From NCBI RefSeq assembly GCF_900099835.1, contig NZ_FNKP01000002.1:1302001-1366000 (forward strand): a DNA stretch of 64,000 nt. The letters are read 5' to 3'. The DNA is from Paraburkholderia fungorum (lineage in GTDB: Bacteria; Pseudomonadota; Gammaproteobacteria; Burkholderiales; Burkholderiaceae). The position numbers and the translations under genes are program-made. The notes beneath the pieces were generated by a model. That model made no database searches, was not told the DNA's origin, and saw nothing but the letters and a program-made list of their open reading frames with translations. Below are positions 8,062 to 18,886 of this stretch, one piece after another; the first letter of the stretch is position 1, and every line of letters begins with the position of its first letter.

Positions 8062-9342
8062 ATGAACGATTCATCCCTTCCGCCCGAACTCGATGAGCAG
8101 CGCGCAGACGTGAACGCAGGCGTCCAGCCGAACGCGAACACCAGCACCGGCACCGGCACCGATTCGGCCGCAACCGCAACCGCAGCCGCAACCGCAACCC
8201 CACACCGGCGTCGCCTGTGGCCGCTCGCGCTAACCGGTCTCGCCGCTGCGTTACTGCTGGTCGGTATCGTGCCCCGGCTCCACGCAAGCGCCGCGCTGAC
8301 CCAGCAGACGCAAGCGCAGAGCGTCCTCAGCGTATCGGTCGTCACGCCGCGCGCCGCGCCCGCCGTCAACGAAATCCTGTTGCCCGCCGCCGTGACGCCG
8401 TTCGCCGAAGCGTCGATCTATGCGCGCACCAGCGGCTATCTGGCGCACTGGAATGCCGACATCGGCGCGCATGTGACGGGCGGCCAGACGCTGGCGACCA
8501 TCGAGGCGCCGGAACTCGACGCGCAACTGCGTCAGGCCCGTGCCGACGAAGCCACCGCGCAGGCCAATTTCAACTTCGCGAAAACCACCGCGCAACGCTG
8601 GCAGGACATGCTGCAAACGCAGTCGGTCGCGCAACAGGACGCGGACACCAAAGTCAGCGACATGGAAGCGCGTCGCGCGATGCTGGCATCGGCTCAGGCC
8701 AATGTCGCGCACCTCGCCGAACTGGTGTCGTACGAGAAGATCACCGCGCCGTTCGACGGCGTGATCACCGCGCGCAACGTCGACACCGGCGCGCTGGTGA
8801 CGGCGGGCGGCACGCCCGGTACGGCAGGCATGTCGGGTGAGTTGTTCCACATCCAGCAGACCGGCGTGCTGCGCGTGTTCGCCGACGTACCGCAGAACGA
8901 CGCGCCTTACGTCACGTCCGGCACCGGCGTTTATCTGACCGCGCCGCAGTATCCCGGGCGGCATATCGCCGGGAAGGTGGCGCGCAGCACCGGTTCGATC
9001 GATCCGTCGAGCCGGACGCTGCGCGTCGAAATCGATGTCGACAACAAGGACGGCGCGCTGATGCCAGGTGCGTACGCGCAGGTGCATCTGCAATTGCAGA
9101 ACCCTTCGCCCGCGCTCGATCTGCCGGTCAGCGCACTGCTGTTCCGCCCGGACGGCGTGACGGTGGCGGTGGTCGACAGTCACGGCCGGGCGGCGCTCAA
9201 GACGGTGCATATTGGCCGCGATTTCGGCACGCACGTGGAGATCACGACCGGGCTCGCGTCGACGGATCGCGTGATCAACAACCCCGGCGATTCGCTCGGC
9301 AACGGCCAGATGGTTCAGGTCATGCCGGCCGCGCAGGGTTGA
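8062..9342 (+). CDS. RND efflux periplasmic adaptor (HlyD/MFP family)
   Basis: A 426-residue membrane-fusion protein. The cytoplasmic N-terminus is low-complexity (Thr/Ala/Gly repeats encoded by hexanucleotide repeats at 8146-8199). One membrane anchor lies near residues 52-72 (LWPLALTGLAAALLLVGIV). Next come a lipoyl half-motif (YARTSGYLAHWNADIGAHVTGG), an alpha-hairpin, the second half-motif (ITAPFDGVITARNVDTGALV) and beta-barrel/membrane-proximal domains. It links the RND permease to the outer-membrane channel. The start at 8062 follows the pump stop by 19 bp; an upstream in-frame start would overlap the pump gene and lacks homology. Confidence 0.92.
   Translation: MNDSSLPPELDEQRADVNAGVQPNANTSTGTGTDSAATATAAATATPHRRRLWPLALTGLAAALLLVGIVPRLHASAALTQQTQAQSVLSVSVVTPRAAPAVNEILLPAAVTPFAEASIYARTSGYLAHWNADIGAHVTGGQTLATIEAPELDAQLRQARADEATAQANFNFAKTTAQRWQDMLQTQSVAQQDADTKVSDMEARRAMLASAQANVAHLAELVSYEKITAPFDGVITARNVDTGALVTAGGTPGTAGMSGELFHIQQTGVLRVFADVPQNDAPYVTSGTGVYLTAPQYPGRHIAGKVARSTGSIDPSSRTLRVEIDVDNKDGALMPGAYAQVHLQLQNPSPALDLPVSALLFRPDGVTVAVVDSHGRAALKTVHIGRDFGTHVEITTGLASTDRVINNPGDSLGNGQMVQVMPAAQG
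8146..8199 (+). repeat. In-frame hexanucleotide repeats in the adaptor N-terminus
   Basis: Short tandem units occur inside the adaptor gene: ccggca-type units at 8146-8160, then five GCAACC-type units (one is GCAGCC) at 8170-8199. They encode a Gly-Thr and then an Ala-Thr run in the predicted cytoplasmic tail ahead of the membrane anchor. Because units are six bases, copy-number change would keep the frame and alter only tail length. Confidence 0.7.
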
Positions 9343-9403
9343 ACCGGGTTGATCCGTGTTGAACCACGTTAAGCCCGGCCCTCGTCATCGAAAGGATTTG
9401 CCG

Positions 9404-10882
9404 ATGTTTTCATTGAATGTTTCGCGCTCGTCGTTGCGCCGCTCCGTCGTGGCAACGCTGATCGCCGCGCTGTTCAGCGCGTGCTCGACGCTGCCGCCTT
9501 ATCAGCGGCCTGCCACCGACATGCCCGCGCGTTATGCAGGCGCGGCTGCCACCGCCGCAGCCGCCACCACCGCGCCCGGCTGGGCGCAGGCCGCTCCCGC
9601 CGACGCCTCCCCGCGCGGCCCGTGGTGGACCGTGTTCGGCGACCCGGTGCTGAACGGCCTCGAAGCGCGCATCGACGTGTCGAACCAGAGCGTGCGCAAA
9701 GCGGTCGCGCAGGTCCAGCAGGCGCGTTCGATGGTCGACTATCAGCGCTCCGGCTTTTTCCCGACCATTACGGCGGGCGTCGCGCAGAACCGCTCGCGGA
9801 CTTCGCAGAATGTCGAAGGCAAGTCGCTCGCGGGCAAGACGGTGCCCGACTACGCGGCGGGGGTGTCGGCGAGTTGGGAGCCGGACCTGTTCGGTCGCGT
9901 GCGCGATAGCGTGAACGGCGCGCGGGCCGACGCGCAGGCGAGCGAAGCGGACCTCGAAAGCGTGCGCCTGACGATGAGCGCCGATCTCGCCACTGACTAC
10001 TTCACGCTGCGCTCGCTGGACGTGCAGAAAAAGCTCCTCGACGACAGCGTGAACGCCTACGCCGCCGCGTTGAAGCTGCTGCAGCAGCAACTCCAGCACG
10101 GCGCAATCGACGCCTCCGCCGTCGCGCAGGCCACCGCGCAACTCGAAGCGACGCGCACCCAGGCCACCGACATCGACGTGACCCGCGCGCAGATGCAGCA
10201 TGCAATCGCGACGCTGATCGGCGAACCCGCATCGACCTTCACGCTGCCGCCGCAGGAAGCCGTGGCCGCGCTGCCCGCCGTGCCCGCGATTCCGGCCGGT
10301 CTGCCGTCGCAACTGCTCGAACGGCGGCCCGATATCGCCGCCGCCGAACGGCGCGTGGCGTCGGCGAATGCGCAGATCGGCGTCGCGCACGCGGCGTTCT
10401 TTCCCGATCTGATCCTGTCCGCGAGCGCCGGGTTGGAAAGCACCTTTTTCGCGCCGTGGCTGAGCGCGCCGAGCCTGTTCTGGTCGATCGGTCCGCAACT
10501 CGCCGGCACGCTGTTCGACGGCGGCAAACGCAAGGCGAGCCTGCACGGCGCGACCGCGCAATATGACGGCGCGGTCGCCGATTACCGGCAGTCGGTGCTG
10601 GTGGCGTTGCAACAGGTCGAGGACAACCTGTCCGCGCTGCACGCGCTCGCCGACGAAGCCGCCAGTCAGCAGCGCGCGACCACGGCCGCGAATCTGTCGC
10701 TGCGGCTCACGACCAACCGCTTCAACGCAGGCGCGGTCAGTTATCTGGATGTGGTGACGGCGCAGACCATCGCGCTGACGAATCAGCGGCTCGCCGATCA
10801 GATCGCGGCGCGGCAGTTGACTTCGAGCGTGTCGTTGATGAAAGCGCTGGGCGGGACGTGGGGAGCGGCCGCGCCGGTTTGA
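9404..10882 (+). CDS. Outer-membrane efflux lipoprotein (NodT/OprM family)
   Basis: A 492-residue outer-membrane factor. The signal peptide ends in a lipobox-like LFSAC with Cys27 as the lipidated residue, followed by two TolC-type repeats. Family marks include WWTVFGDPVLNGL near 80, the coiled-coil helices (VAQVQQARSMVDYQRSGFFPTI), LLERRPDIAAAERRVASANAQIG near 306 and a C-terminal GAVSYLDVVTAQ. I chose the start at 9404 because AAAGGA sits 7 nt upstream and the signal peptide then begins properly. It is the last gene of the efflux operon and converges on the sensor kinase gene, 35 bp away. Confidence 0.92.
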   Translation: MFSLNVSRSSLRRSVVATLIAALFSACSTLPPYQRPATDMPARYAGAAATAAAATTAPGWAQAAPADASPRGPWWTVFGDPVLNGLEARIDVSNQSVRKAVAQVQQARSMVDYQRSGFFPTITAGVAQNRSRTSQNVEGKSLAGKTVPDYAAGVSASWEPDLFGRVRDSVNGARADAQASEADLESVRLTMSADLATDYFTLRSLDVQKKLLDDSVNAYAAALKLLQQQLQHGAIDASAVAQATAQLEATRTQATDIDVTRAQMQHAIATLIGEPASTFTLPPQEAVAALPAVPAIPAGLPSQLLERRPDIAAAERRVASANAQIGVAHAAFFPDLILSASAGLESTFFAPWLSAPSLFWSIGPQLAGTLFDGGKRKASLHGATAQYDGAVADYRQSVLVALQQVEDNLSALHALADEAASQQRATTAANLSLRLTTNRFNAGAVSYLDVVTAQTIALTNQRLADQIAARQLTSSVSLMKALGGTWGAAAPV

Positions 10883-10917
10883 CTGTCAACGTCCGCTTGA
10901 CGCCGTGGATGCGGTGC

Positions 10918-12378
10918 TTACCCTGCCCGTCTGAACGTCAGGACAAACCGCGTGCTTCGTGCATCGCTCTCCGCGTGCACGGAGCCGCCGTGCAATTCCA
11001 TGATGGTGCGCACGATCGCAAGCCCGAGTCCCGTTGATCCGGCCGACCCTTGCGACAAGCCCGCCGACGGCAGCGCGCTGCGCGACGGATCGACACGATA
11101 GAAACGGTCGAAAATCCGTTCGAGGTCTGCCTCGGCAATCGGCTGACCCTCGTTCGACACGGTCACGCGCACCGCGTCGGGCGACGGCTCGACATCGAGC
11201 CCGATCGCGCCGCCCGGCGGCGTATAGCGAATCGCGTTCGCCAGCAGATTGCTGACCGCGCGCCGGAACAGTTCGAGGTCGGCGGTCAGCGAGGCCGTGC
11301 CGCGCACCTGCACGCGCACGCTCGCTTCGTCGGCGACACCTTCGAAGTAGTCGGCGATGTGAGTCAGTTCCTGCCCGACGTCGAATTCGCGCATGTGCCT
11401 GACAAATTGCGGATGCTCGGCGCGCGCAAGAAACAGCACGTTCTCGATCATTCTCGACAGCCGGTCGCACTCTTCCACATTCGACGCGAGCAGCGCCTCG
11501 TATTCGTCGACGGAACGCGGGCGGCTGAGCGCGACTTCCGCCGCGCCCCGCATATTGGACAGCGGCGTGCGCATGTCGTGTGCGAGGTCGGCGGTAAAGC
11601 GCGAGAGCCGCTGAAAACCCTGCTCGACCCGCTCGAACATCGCGTTCAGCGATACCACCAGCGCGTCGAGTTCGCTCGGCACGCGCGCCACCGCAATCCG
11701 CGTATCGAGTCGGTTGACGGTGACGCCGCCCGCGCTCGCCGCGATATCGCGCAACGGCCGCAACACCGCGCGGATCAGCAGATATCCCAGCAGCATCGAC
11801 AGCAGCACCCCGGCGACGCCCGCCGCCTTGATCTGGTCGCGGTAATGGTCGAGCAATTCCCAGCGGTCGCTCATGTTGCGCGCGACCAGCACGCTCGCCG
11901 TGTCGCCGTTCTGCAGGCGCGCGTCGGTGAGGATGCCGCGAATCGGCGCGCCGTCGTGGCCGGTCCAGTCGCTGATATCGGCATCGGTGATGCGCGCCGT
12001 CGCCGAGGCACGCGCGAGCGGCGGCAGCGCGGCAACGGTGGCTGCGCCGCTGGCCGAATCGGGCGCGGCGAGCGCCTGCGCGATGTTGTGATCGATGATG
12101 CGGCGGCCGTCGGGACCGAACACTTCCATCGACATCGCCTCGTTGCCGAGCACGATGCTGGCGAGGCGATCGCCGTGCTCGCGAATGTCCTGCGCCGATT
12201 CGAGTTCCTGCGCGAGCCGCCGGGCGTGACGCGCGGCCAGCACGATGTCGAGATTGTCCTGCGCCTTGATCTGCTTTTCGAGCGCGAGGTACAGGAAGCT
12301 GCCGACCAGCACGAACACCGCGAACGTGGTGACGCCGAACGCCAGCGCGAGCGTGGCGGCGAGGGAGCGGCGCCGCAT
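10918..12378 (-). CDS. Sensor histidine kinase, heavy-metal type (IrlS/CusS-like)
   Basis: A 486-residue membrane kinase: TM1 about 7-33, a periplasmic sensor loop of about 150 residues, TM2 about 184-204, a HAMP segment (RAVLRPLRDIAASAGGVTVNRLDTRI), the H-box FTADLAHDMRTPLSNMRG with His267, and a C-terminal ATPase with N-, G1- and G2-boxes (LLANAIRYTP, STGLGLAIVRTIMELHGG). Its ATG overlaps the response-regulator stop (TGATG at 12376-12380), showing translational coupling. It probably senses a metal or envelope signal and controls the convergent RND operon; that target is inferred from adjacency and shared dyads. Confidence 0.9.
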   Translation of the reverse strand: MRRRSLAATLALAFGVTTFAVFVLVGSFLYLALEKQIKAQDNLDIVLAARHARRLAQELESAQDIREHGDRLASIVLGNEAMSMEVFGPDGRRIIDHNIAQALAAPDSASGAATVAALPPLARASATARITDADISDWTGHDGAPIRGILTDARLQNGDTASVLVARNMSDRWELLDHYRDQIKAAGVAGVLLSMLLGYLLIRAVLRPLRDIAASAGGVTVNRLDTRIAVARVPSELDALVVSLNAMFERVEQGFQRLSRFTADLAHDMRTPLSNMRGAAEVALSRPRSVDEYEALLASNVEECDRLSRMIENVLFLARAEHPQFVRHMREFDVGQELTHIADYFEGVADEASVRVQVRGTASLTADLELFRRAVSNLLANAIRYTPPGGAIGLDVEPSPDAVRVTVSNEGQPIAEADLERIFDRFYRVDPSRSALPSAGLSQGSAGSTGLGLAIVRTIMELHGGSVHAESDARSTRFVLTFRRAG

Positions 12379-13055
12379 CAGGCGGAGTCCTTCAGTTCGA
12401 GTACGTAGCCGACGCCGCGTACCGTGTGGATCAGCTTGACCGGGAAGTTGTCGTCGATCTTGGTGCGCAGACGGCGGATCGCCACCTCGACCACATTGGT
12501 GTCGCTGTCGAAATTCATATCCCACACATACGACGCGATCTGCGTGCGGCTCAGCACCTCGCCCTGACGGCGCGCGAGCAGTTGCAGCAACGAAAACTCA
12601 CGCGGCGTGAGATCGATGCGCTGGCCGCCGCGTTTCACGCGCCTGCGGTTCACGTCCATTTCAAGATCGCCCACGCGGATCAATTCGCTTTCGCGCGGCG
12701 GCCCACGCCGTGCGAGCGTGCGCACGCGGGCCAGTAGTTCGACGAACGCGAACGGCTTCACCAGATAATCGTCCGCGCCGAGTTCCAGCCCGCGCACGCG
12801 GTCGTCGACGTCGTCGCGCGCGGTGAGGAACAGCACCGGCGTGGTGCGCGTGCTGCGCAAGGTCTTGACGATGGTCCAGCCGTCCATGCCGGGCAGCATC
12901 ACGTCGAGCACGATCACGTTGTATTCCTCTTCCTGCGCGAGGAACAGGCCGTGCGGGCCGTCGTTCGCGACGTCGACCGCATAGCCCGACTCCTCCAGGC
13001 CTTTCTTCAGATAGGCCGCTGTTTTCAGCTCGTCCTCGATTACCAGGATTCGCAT
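12378..13055 (-). CDS. OmpR/CusR-family response regulator (IrlR-like)
   Basis: A 225-residue two-domain regulator. The receiver domain has acidic pocket Glu/Asp8-9 (IEDE), phospho-acceptor Asp51 ([10 protein letters not shown]) and the conserved Thr/Lys (FLTARDD, LVKPF). A winged helix of the OmpR type follows ([22 protein letters not shown], then [13 protein letters not shown]). The start at 13055 is supported by GGAG 6 nt upstream. It is the first gene of the two-component operon. A GATTAC-N6-GTAATG dyad at 13111-13128 lies about 55 bp upstream and resembles the elements before the RND operon, suggesting autoregulation plus control of the pump. Confidence 0.92.
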   Translation of the reverse strand: MRILVIEDELKTAAYLKKGLEESGYAVDVANDGPHGLFLAQEEEYNVIVLDVMLPGMDGWTIVKTLRSTRTTPVLFLTARDDVDDRVRGLELGADDYLVKPFAFVELLARVRTLARRGPPRESELIRVGDLEMDVNRRRVKRGGQRIDLTPREFSLLQLLARRQGEVLSRTQIASYVWDMNFDSDTNVVEVAIRRLRTKIDDNFPVKLIHTVRGVGYVLELKDSA

Positions 13056-14465
<1,410 letters not shown>

Positions 14466-14475
14466 GTGTGAAGCG

Positions 14476-14502
14476 CGCCACGCCGGATGAGTACGCGTGG
14501 CG
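14476..14502. terminator. Hairpin between mreB and the GntR gene
   Basis: The inverted repeat CGCCACGC (14476-14483) and GCGTGGCG (14495-14502) surrounds an 11-nt loop just after the mreB stop and before the convergent GntR stop. There is no T run; it is a probable bidirectional terminator judged by position. Confidence 0.45.
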
Positions 14503-14551
14503 GCCTAAGCCGAGCGGCGCTAAACGGTGCGCGCTGTCCGGTCAACCGCAT

Positions 14552-15313
14552 TCACGACACGAACGGCAACTTGCTGTCGCGCGCGGCGGCCAGCATCGAC
14601 AGCGTGATCTTGCGCACTTCCAGCTTGCTCTGCGTAATATGCGCGCGCAGCAGGATGATCGCTTCGGTCAGCCGGTTGCGCTCGATCAGATTCAGCATCG
14701 TCGAATGCTCGTCGTAAGTTGCGCTGGTGCGGTGCGGCTTCAGAAAATCGAGCCGCCGCACGATACGGATGCGCTCGGTCACCTCGTTATGCACGCGCAG
14801 CATTTCCGCATTGCCCGTCGCGGCCACCAGTTGGCGATGAAAGTTTTCGTCCATGCCAAACATCTTCACCGGATCGCTTTCGCGTAGTTCGGGCTCGACG
14901 CACCACACCGCCTTCAACGCTTCGAGCGCCGCATGCGCGATCTCGCCGCCCGTGCCGACCCGCTCGACCGCCGCCACTTCCAGCACGATCCGCAGGTCGT
15001 AAAGCTGATCGAGCTGATCGAAGTTGATCGGCGACACTTTCCAGCCGCGCCGGAACCCAACCTCCAGATAGCCTTCGCGTTGCAGCCGGAACAGCCCGTC
15101 GCGCATCGGCGTACGCGACACGCCGTAGTGCTGCGCGATGCCGTTCTCCGAAAAGCGGTCGCCCGGAAACAACCGGAAACTGAAGATGTCGTTCTTCAGT
15201 TGCTGATAGACCTGCTCGGCGAGCGGGTTGGCCGCAGCCGGCACCTGCGCTTGACCTTGCGCAGCGGATGCTTCGGCGGACGTCTCCAGCAGATTGGTCG
15301 GGTCGTCGTTCAT
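14552..15313 (-). CDS. GntR/FCD-family transcriptional regulator of nitrogen unit 1
   Basis: A 253-residue regulator: a winged helix-turn-helix at about 28-95 (LAEQVYQQLKNDIFSFRLFPGDRF, then GVSRTPMRDGLFRLQREGYLEV) and an all-helical FCD effector domain with metal-ligand-type residues (DLRIVLE, DENFHRQLV, EHSTMLNLI). It is the last gene of the minus-strand unit 1 that starts at the allophanate hydrolase gene. The FadR/VanR class often recognises TTGTATACAA-like dyads, and the large palindrome at 23996-24025 has a TTGAATACAA core. I infer that this protein represses unit 1 from that site and responds to an intermediate of ureide breakdown. Confidence 0.87.
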   Translation of the reverse strand: MNDDPTNLLETSAEASAAQGQAQVPAAANPLAEQVYQQLKNDIFSFRLFPGDRFSENGIAQHYGVSRTPMRDGLFRLQREGYLEVGFRRGWKVSPINFDQLDQLYDLRIVLEVAAVERVGTGGEIAHAALEALKAVWCVEPELRESDPVKMFGMDENFHRQLVAATGNAEMLRVHNEVTERIRIVRRLDFLKPHRTSATYDEHSTMLNLIERNRLTEAIILLRAHITQSKLEVRKITLSMLAAARDSKLPFVS

Positions 15314-15382
15314 AAGTGAAACCAGGGTCCTGTTTTCTTATTATCGGCGCTTCGCAGCAAGCGGATCAGCACCTCATTTCCG

Positions 15383-15778
15383 TCACGACACGACCGCAGG
15401 ATCGATCAGGCTGACATGCGCGGCGACGATCTTCCAGCCCTCGGTGGGACCGAGCCGGGCCCAGCTTTGCATCTGACGGCCGATGAGCGCGGTCGCGTCG
15501 CTGGTGAACTCGGTGCTGACGGTCGCGAAGTCCGAACCGAAAGTCGTCACCACCGTTCGATGCAGCTTGCGCGACTTCGGCACCGGCGCGCAATTCTCGC
15601 GCCACGCACGGATCGCTTCACCGCCGTGCTGGATTTCCGCGATGCCGTAGCGGACCGTTTCCGGCGCGTGCCAGAACAGCGCGTTCATCGCGGCGACGTC
15701 GTTATCGACCAGCGCGCGTTCGTATTCGACAAAGGCCGCCTGAACCTGCGCGACGATTTCGGGCTGATTGATATCCAT
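15383..15778 (-). CDS. AtzH/HpxZ-like small protein (NTF2-fold, DUF3225)
   Basis: A 131-residue SnoaL/NTF2-like protein, matching the family called HpxZ in oxalurate catabolism and AtzH in cyanuric acid catabolism. Characteristic stretches are MDINQPEIVAQVQAAFVEYERALV, NALFWHAPETVRYGIAEIQHG, and RTVVTTFGSDFATVSTEF. Family members sit beside AtzE/HpxY- or AtzF-type amidases and are thought to act on small carboxylated urea derivatives; the exact role is not settled here. It starts 3 bp after the cysteine-hydrolase stop, so the two are co-translated. Its presence with allophanate hydrolase in this unit supports ureide or biuret-type nitrogen use. Confidence 0.8.
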   Translation of the reverse strand: MDINQPEIVAQVQAAFVEYERALVDNDVAAMNALFWHAPETVRYGIAEIQHGGEAIRAWRENCAPVPKSRKLHRTVVTTFGSDFATVSTEFTSDATALIGRQMQSWARLGPTEGWKIVAAHVSLIDPAVVS

Positions 15779-15781
15779 GCG

Positions 15782-16489
15782 TCAGTTTTTTCCTTCGATC
15801 CGGGTGAGTGACGAAAGCGGCGCGGTCCAGCCGACAATGCCGCCTTGCGAGCGCACCATGTCGAGCGTCGCCTGTTTGAAGGCGGGGAAATAGCTGGCGG
15901 TCGCATCGTCGACGAGCAGACTGTCGTAGCCGCGATCGTTGGCTTCGCGCATCGACGTTTGCACGCAGACTTCGGTGGTCACGCCGGCAAACACGAGGTG
16001 TGTGATGCCGCGCATCGCCAGTTCCTCGCCGAGCCGGGTCGCGTAGAACGCGCCCTTGCCGGGTTTGTCGATGACGATCTCGCCCGCTACCGGCGCGAGC
16101 GGCTCGATGATCGCGTTGCCCGGTTCGCCGCGAATCAGGATGCGGCCCATCGGCCCCGCATCGCCGATACGTGCATTCGGTGCGCCCCGGAGCCGCTTGG
16201 CGGGCGGACAGTCCGACAGATCCGCCGCATGCGATTCGCGCGTGTGTACGACCAGCCAGTTCTGCCGGCGCGCGAGGGCGAGCAGCGCGGCCACGGTCGG
16301 CACGATCTCCGCGAGCAGCGATACGTCGTTGCCGAGCGATTCGCCGAAACCGCCCGGCTCGATGAAATCGCGCTGCATGTCGATCACGACCAGCGCGGTT
16401 TTCTTGGAGTCGAACGTGAACGGGCCGGGTTGGGCGTCGATCGAATGGGTCGTGCTGCTGATCGTGCTGTTTGAAGTGTTGTCGCTCAT
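15782..16489 (-). CDS. Cysteine hydrolase, isochorismatase superfamily (biuret hydrolase-like), copy A
   Basis: A 235-residue amidohydrolase with a complete catalytic triad: Asp37 (VVIDMQRDF), Lys143 ([12 protein letters not shown]) and Cys176 ([18 protein letters not shown]). Triad spacing and the flanking words resemble biuret hydrolases, which cleave biuret to allophanate and ammonia, the substrate of the allophanate hydrolase at the head of this operon. It overlaps the ABC ATPase stop by ATGA (16486-16489). A close relative, copy B, lies two genes upstream, so the unit has two parallel hydrolases that may differ in substrate (biuret, N-carbamoyl compounds, ureidoacrylate). Which one handles biuret is not determinable by sight. 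Confidence 0.85.
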   Translation of the reverse strand: MSDNTSNSTISSTTHSIDAQPGPFTFDSKKTALVVIDMQRDFIEPGGFGESLGNDVSLLAEIVPTVAALLALARRQNWLVVHTRESHAADLSDCPPAKRLRGAPNARIGDAGPMGRILIRGEPGNAIIEPLAPVAGEIVIDKPGKGAFYATRLGEELAMRGITHLVFAGVTTEVCVQTSMREANDRGYDSLLVDDATASYFPAFKQATLDMVRSQGGIVGWTAPLSSLTRIEGKN

Positions 16490-18102
16490 CCAACCGTTTC
16501 CTTGATTTTCTCAATCGGCGCGGCGTGCGTTTGCGCATGCGCGTCGCCGTGTCCTGCCATATGTTGCCCGAGCACGGCGCGATCCGCATGCGCGGCGGGC
16601 GTGTCGAACACCAGTTCGCCTTCGGCAATCACGATGATGCGGTCCGCGAGTTCAAGCAGTTCGTCAAGGTCTTCGCTGACCAGCAGCACGGCCGCACCGG
16701 CGTCGCGCGCGGCCATCAGGCGTGCGTGAATATCGGCGACCGACGCGAAATCCAGCCCGAATACCGGATTGGCGACGATCAGCACGTCCACCGGCTGACC
16801 GAGTTCGCGCGCCAGCACCGCACGCTGCACATTGCCGCCGGACAGCGTGCCGATCGCGCGTTCGGGCACCGGCGGCCGAACATTGAATTCGGCGATCCGC
16901 TGCGCCGCGCGCTCGCGCATCGCGCGCCGGTCGAGCCACCAGCCGCCGCGCCGCAACGGCTCGCGGTCGAAGTCACGCAACGCGAGATTCTGCGCGACGC
17001 TCATCGAGCCGACGCACGCGTTCTTCAACGGCTCCTCGGGAATCGCGAACACGCGCCGTTGAGTCATCTCGTCGCGCGTTGCGTGGTACGGCTTGCCCGC
17101 CACCTGCATGTCGCCCGTTTTCACGCGACGCTGGCCGACCAGCGCTTCCACGAGTTCTTTCTGGCCGTTGCCGGACACGCCCGCGAGGCCGAGAATTTCG
17201 CCCGCGCGCACCGACAGCGTGGCGTGCTTCACCGCGGTGTGGCCGCGATCGTCTTCCACGGAGACATCGCGCAACGCGAGGCGCACCGGCACGGTTTCGT
17301 CGAGCGGCTTGCGCGGCACGCGCTCGACGCTGACGGCCGCCATCACCGGCGCGTCCTGCGCGGCGACGGTGCCCATCATCCATGCGGCGAGCTGGTCGCG
17401 GTTGGTGGCGGCCACCGCGCTCGTGCCGACCTGGCGGCCTTTGCGCAACACGGTGACGTCGTCGGCATAGGCCATCACTTCGCGGAACTTGTGCGTGATC
17501 ATCAGCACGGTCAACTCGCCCCGCGTGGTCAGATCGCGCATCAGCCCGAGCACTTCGTCGGCTTCCTGCGGCGTCAGCACCGAGGTCGGTTCGTCGAGAA
17601 TCAGAAAGCGCTGCTGCAGATAAAGCTGCTTCAGGATTTCGAGCTTCTGTTTCTCACCGGCGGCGAGCGTCGAAACCGGCGCATCCAGCGGCAGGCGGAA
17701 CGGCATCCGCTGCATGAACGCATTGAGCGCTGCCCGCTCCGCTTTCCAGTCGATTTTCCACGGCATCTTGCCGCGCGCAAGCAGCAGGTTTTCTTCCACC
17801 GACAAGCCCGACGCCAGCGTGAAATGCTGATACACCATGCCGATGCCCAACGCCTGCGCGTCGCGCGGCGAGTGGATGTGGACCTCCTTGTCGTCGGCGG
17901 CGATCTGGCCGTCGTCGAGCACGCCGTAGCCGACCAGCCCCTTCACGAGCGTGCTTTTGCCCGCGCCGTTCTCGCCGAGCAGCGCGTGGATCGTGCCCGC
18001 CTTCACCTTGATCGACACGCCATCGAGAGCACGGAACGCGCCGAACGATTTGCTCGCGTTGATCACCTCAACGCCTAGCGCCTGCCGGGGTAGCGTGGAC
18101 AT
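16486..18102 (-). CDS. ABC transporter ATPase, BMP/nucleoside-type, double cassette (unit 1)
   Basis: A 538-residue protein with two fused ABC cassettes, the design used with BMP-family binding proteins (simple sugars, nucleosides, purines). Cassette 1 has a full Walker A (GENGAGKST), Q-loop (YQHF), a degenerate signature ([12 protein letters not shown]) and Walker B ([10 protein letters not shown]). Cassette 2 has the degenerate Walker A typical of this family ([10 protein letters not shown]), signature [12 protein letters not shown] and Walker B ending [11 protein letters not shown] instead of the common QPTRGLDVGA. The start at 18102 lies 2 nt after the stop of hydrolase copy B, indicating coupling. 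It powers import by the two permeases and binding protein encoded upstream in the operon. Confidence 0.92.
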   Translation of the reverse strand: MSTLPRQALGVEVINASKSFGAFRALDGVSIKVKAGTIHALLGENGAGKSTLVKGLVGYGVLDDGQIAADDKEVHIHSPRDAQALGIGMVYQHFTLASGLSVEENLLLARGKMPWKIDWKAERAALNAFMQRMPFRLPLDAPVSTLAAGEKQKLEILKQLYLQQRFLILDEPTSVLTPQEADEVLGLMRDLTTRGELTVLMITHKFREVMAYADDVTVLRKGRQVGTSAVAATNRDQLAAWMMGTVAAQDAPVMAAVSVERVPRKPLDETVPVRLALRDVSVEDDRGHTAVKHATLSVRAGEILGLAGVSGNGQKELVEALVGQRRVKTGDMQVAGKPYHATRDEMTQRRVFAIPEEPLKNACVGSMSVAQNLALRDFDREPLRRGGWWLDRRAMRERAAQRIAEFNVRPPVPERAIGTLSGGNVQRAVLARELGQPVDVLIVANPVFGLDFASVADIHARLMAARDAGAAVLLVSEDLDELLELADRIIVIAEGELVFDTPAAHADRAVLGQHMAGHGDAHAQTHAAPIEKIKETVG

Positions 18103-18104
18103 GA

Positions 18105-18797
18105 TCAGCCGCCCAGCGTTTGCAGCAACGCGCCCGAGTCGGACACCGTGCCGAACACGCCGCCCTGCATCGTGATCATGTGCAGCGCGGCGTCGTGATT
18201 GCTTCTGTCGGTCGCGCCGCAGCAGTCGGCCAGCACCGTGCATTCGAAGCCGCGGTCGTTGGCTTCGCGCATGGTCGTGTGGACGCAGACGTCGGTGGTG
18301 ATGCCGGTCAGGATCAGATTGACGATGCCGCGCGTGCGCAGCACCAGTTCGAGATCGGTCGCGCAGAACGAGCCCTTGCCCGGTTTGTCGATGACGATCT
18401 CGCCGTCGAGCGGCTTGAGTTCGTCGATGATCTCCCAGCCCGGTTCGCCGCGTACGAGAATTTTTCCGCACGGGCCGTCGTCGCCGATACCCACGCCGTT
18501 GGTGCCCGCGCGGCGGCTGCGCCAGCGCTTGTTGGCAGGCAGATCCGACAGATCCGGCCGGTGTCCTTCACGCGTATGAATGATCGTGAAGCGCTGCTCG
18601 CGCATCGCCTTCAGCACGCTTCTGATCGGCTCGATTGGCGCGCGCGTCAGCGACAGGTCGTAGCCCATCTTGTCGACATAGCCGCCGTGGCCGCAGAAAT
18701 CAGTCTGCATGTCGATGATCACGAGCGCGGTGTTGTCCGGGCGCAGATTGCCGTCGTACGGCCACGGGTAGGGTCTCGCTTCGATGAATCGGTTCAT
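18105..18797 (-). CDS. Cysteine hydrolase, isochorismatase superfamily (biuret hydrolase-like), copy B
   Basis: A 230-residue hydrolase with triad Asp29 (VIIDMQTDF), Lys138 ([12 protein letters not shown]) and Cys171 ([18 protein letters not shown]). It is clearly homologous to copy A along its length, including the [14 protein letters not shown] and [16 protein letters not shown] blocks that correspond to the same blocks in A. I chose the start at 18797 (AGGACG upstream); an in-frame start at 18857 would add 20 unconserved residues. It is placed between the permease genes and the ATPase, so it is transcribed with the importer. Copies A and B probably arose by duplication and may act on two substrates delivered by the same transporter. 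Confidence 0.85.
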   Translation of the reverse strand: MNRFIEARPYPWPYDGNLRPDNTALVIIDMQTDFCGHGGYVDKMGYDLSLTRAPIEPIRSVLKAMREQRFTIIHTREGHRPDLSDLPANKRWRSRRAGTNGVGIGDDGPCGKILVRGEPGWEIIDELKPLDGEIVIDKPGKGSFCATDLELVLRTRGIVNLILTGITTDVCVHTTMREANDRGFECTVLADCCGATDRSNHDAALHMITMQGGVFGTVSDSGALLQTLGG

Positions 18798-18886
18798 GGT
18801 GAGAACGTCCTGATGAGGGTTCGAAAAGATCAATAGCGTTTCGAGAGGAGCGAACATGGCGCGCGCCTGCTAACGTGGTCAGTGGA

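Noticed and set aside
16471..18078. Plus-strand open frame of 535 codons opposite the unit 1 ATPase
   Set aside because: Same antisense artefact; the ATPase motifs on the minus strand are complete.
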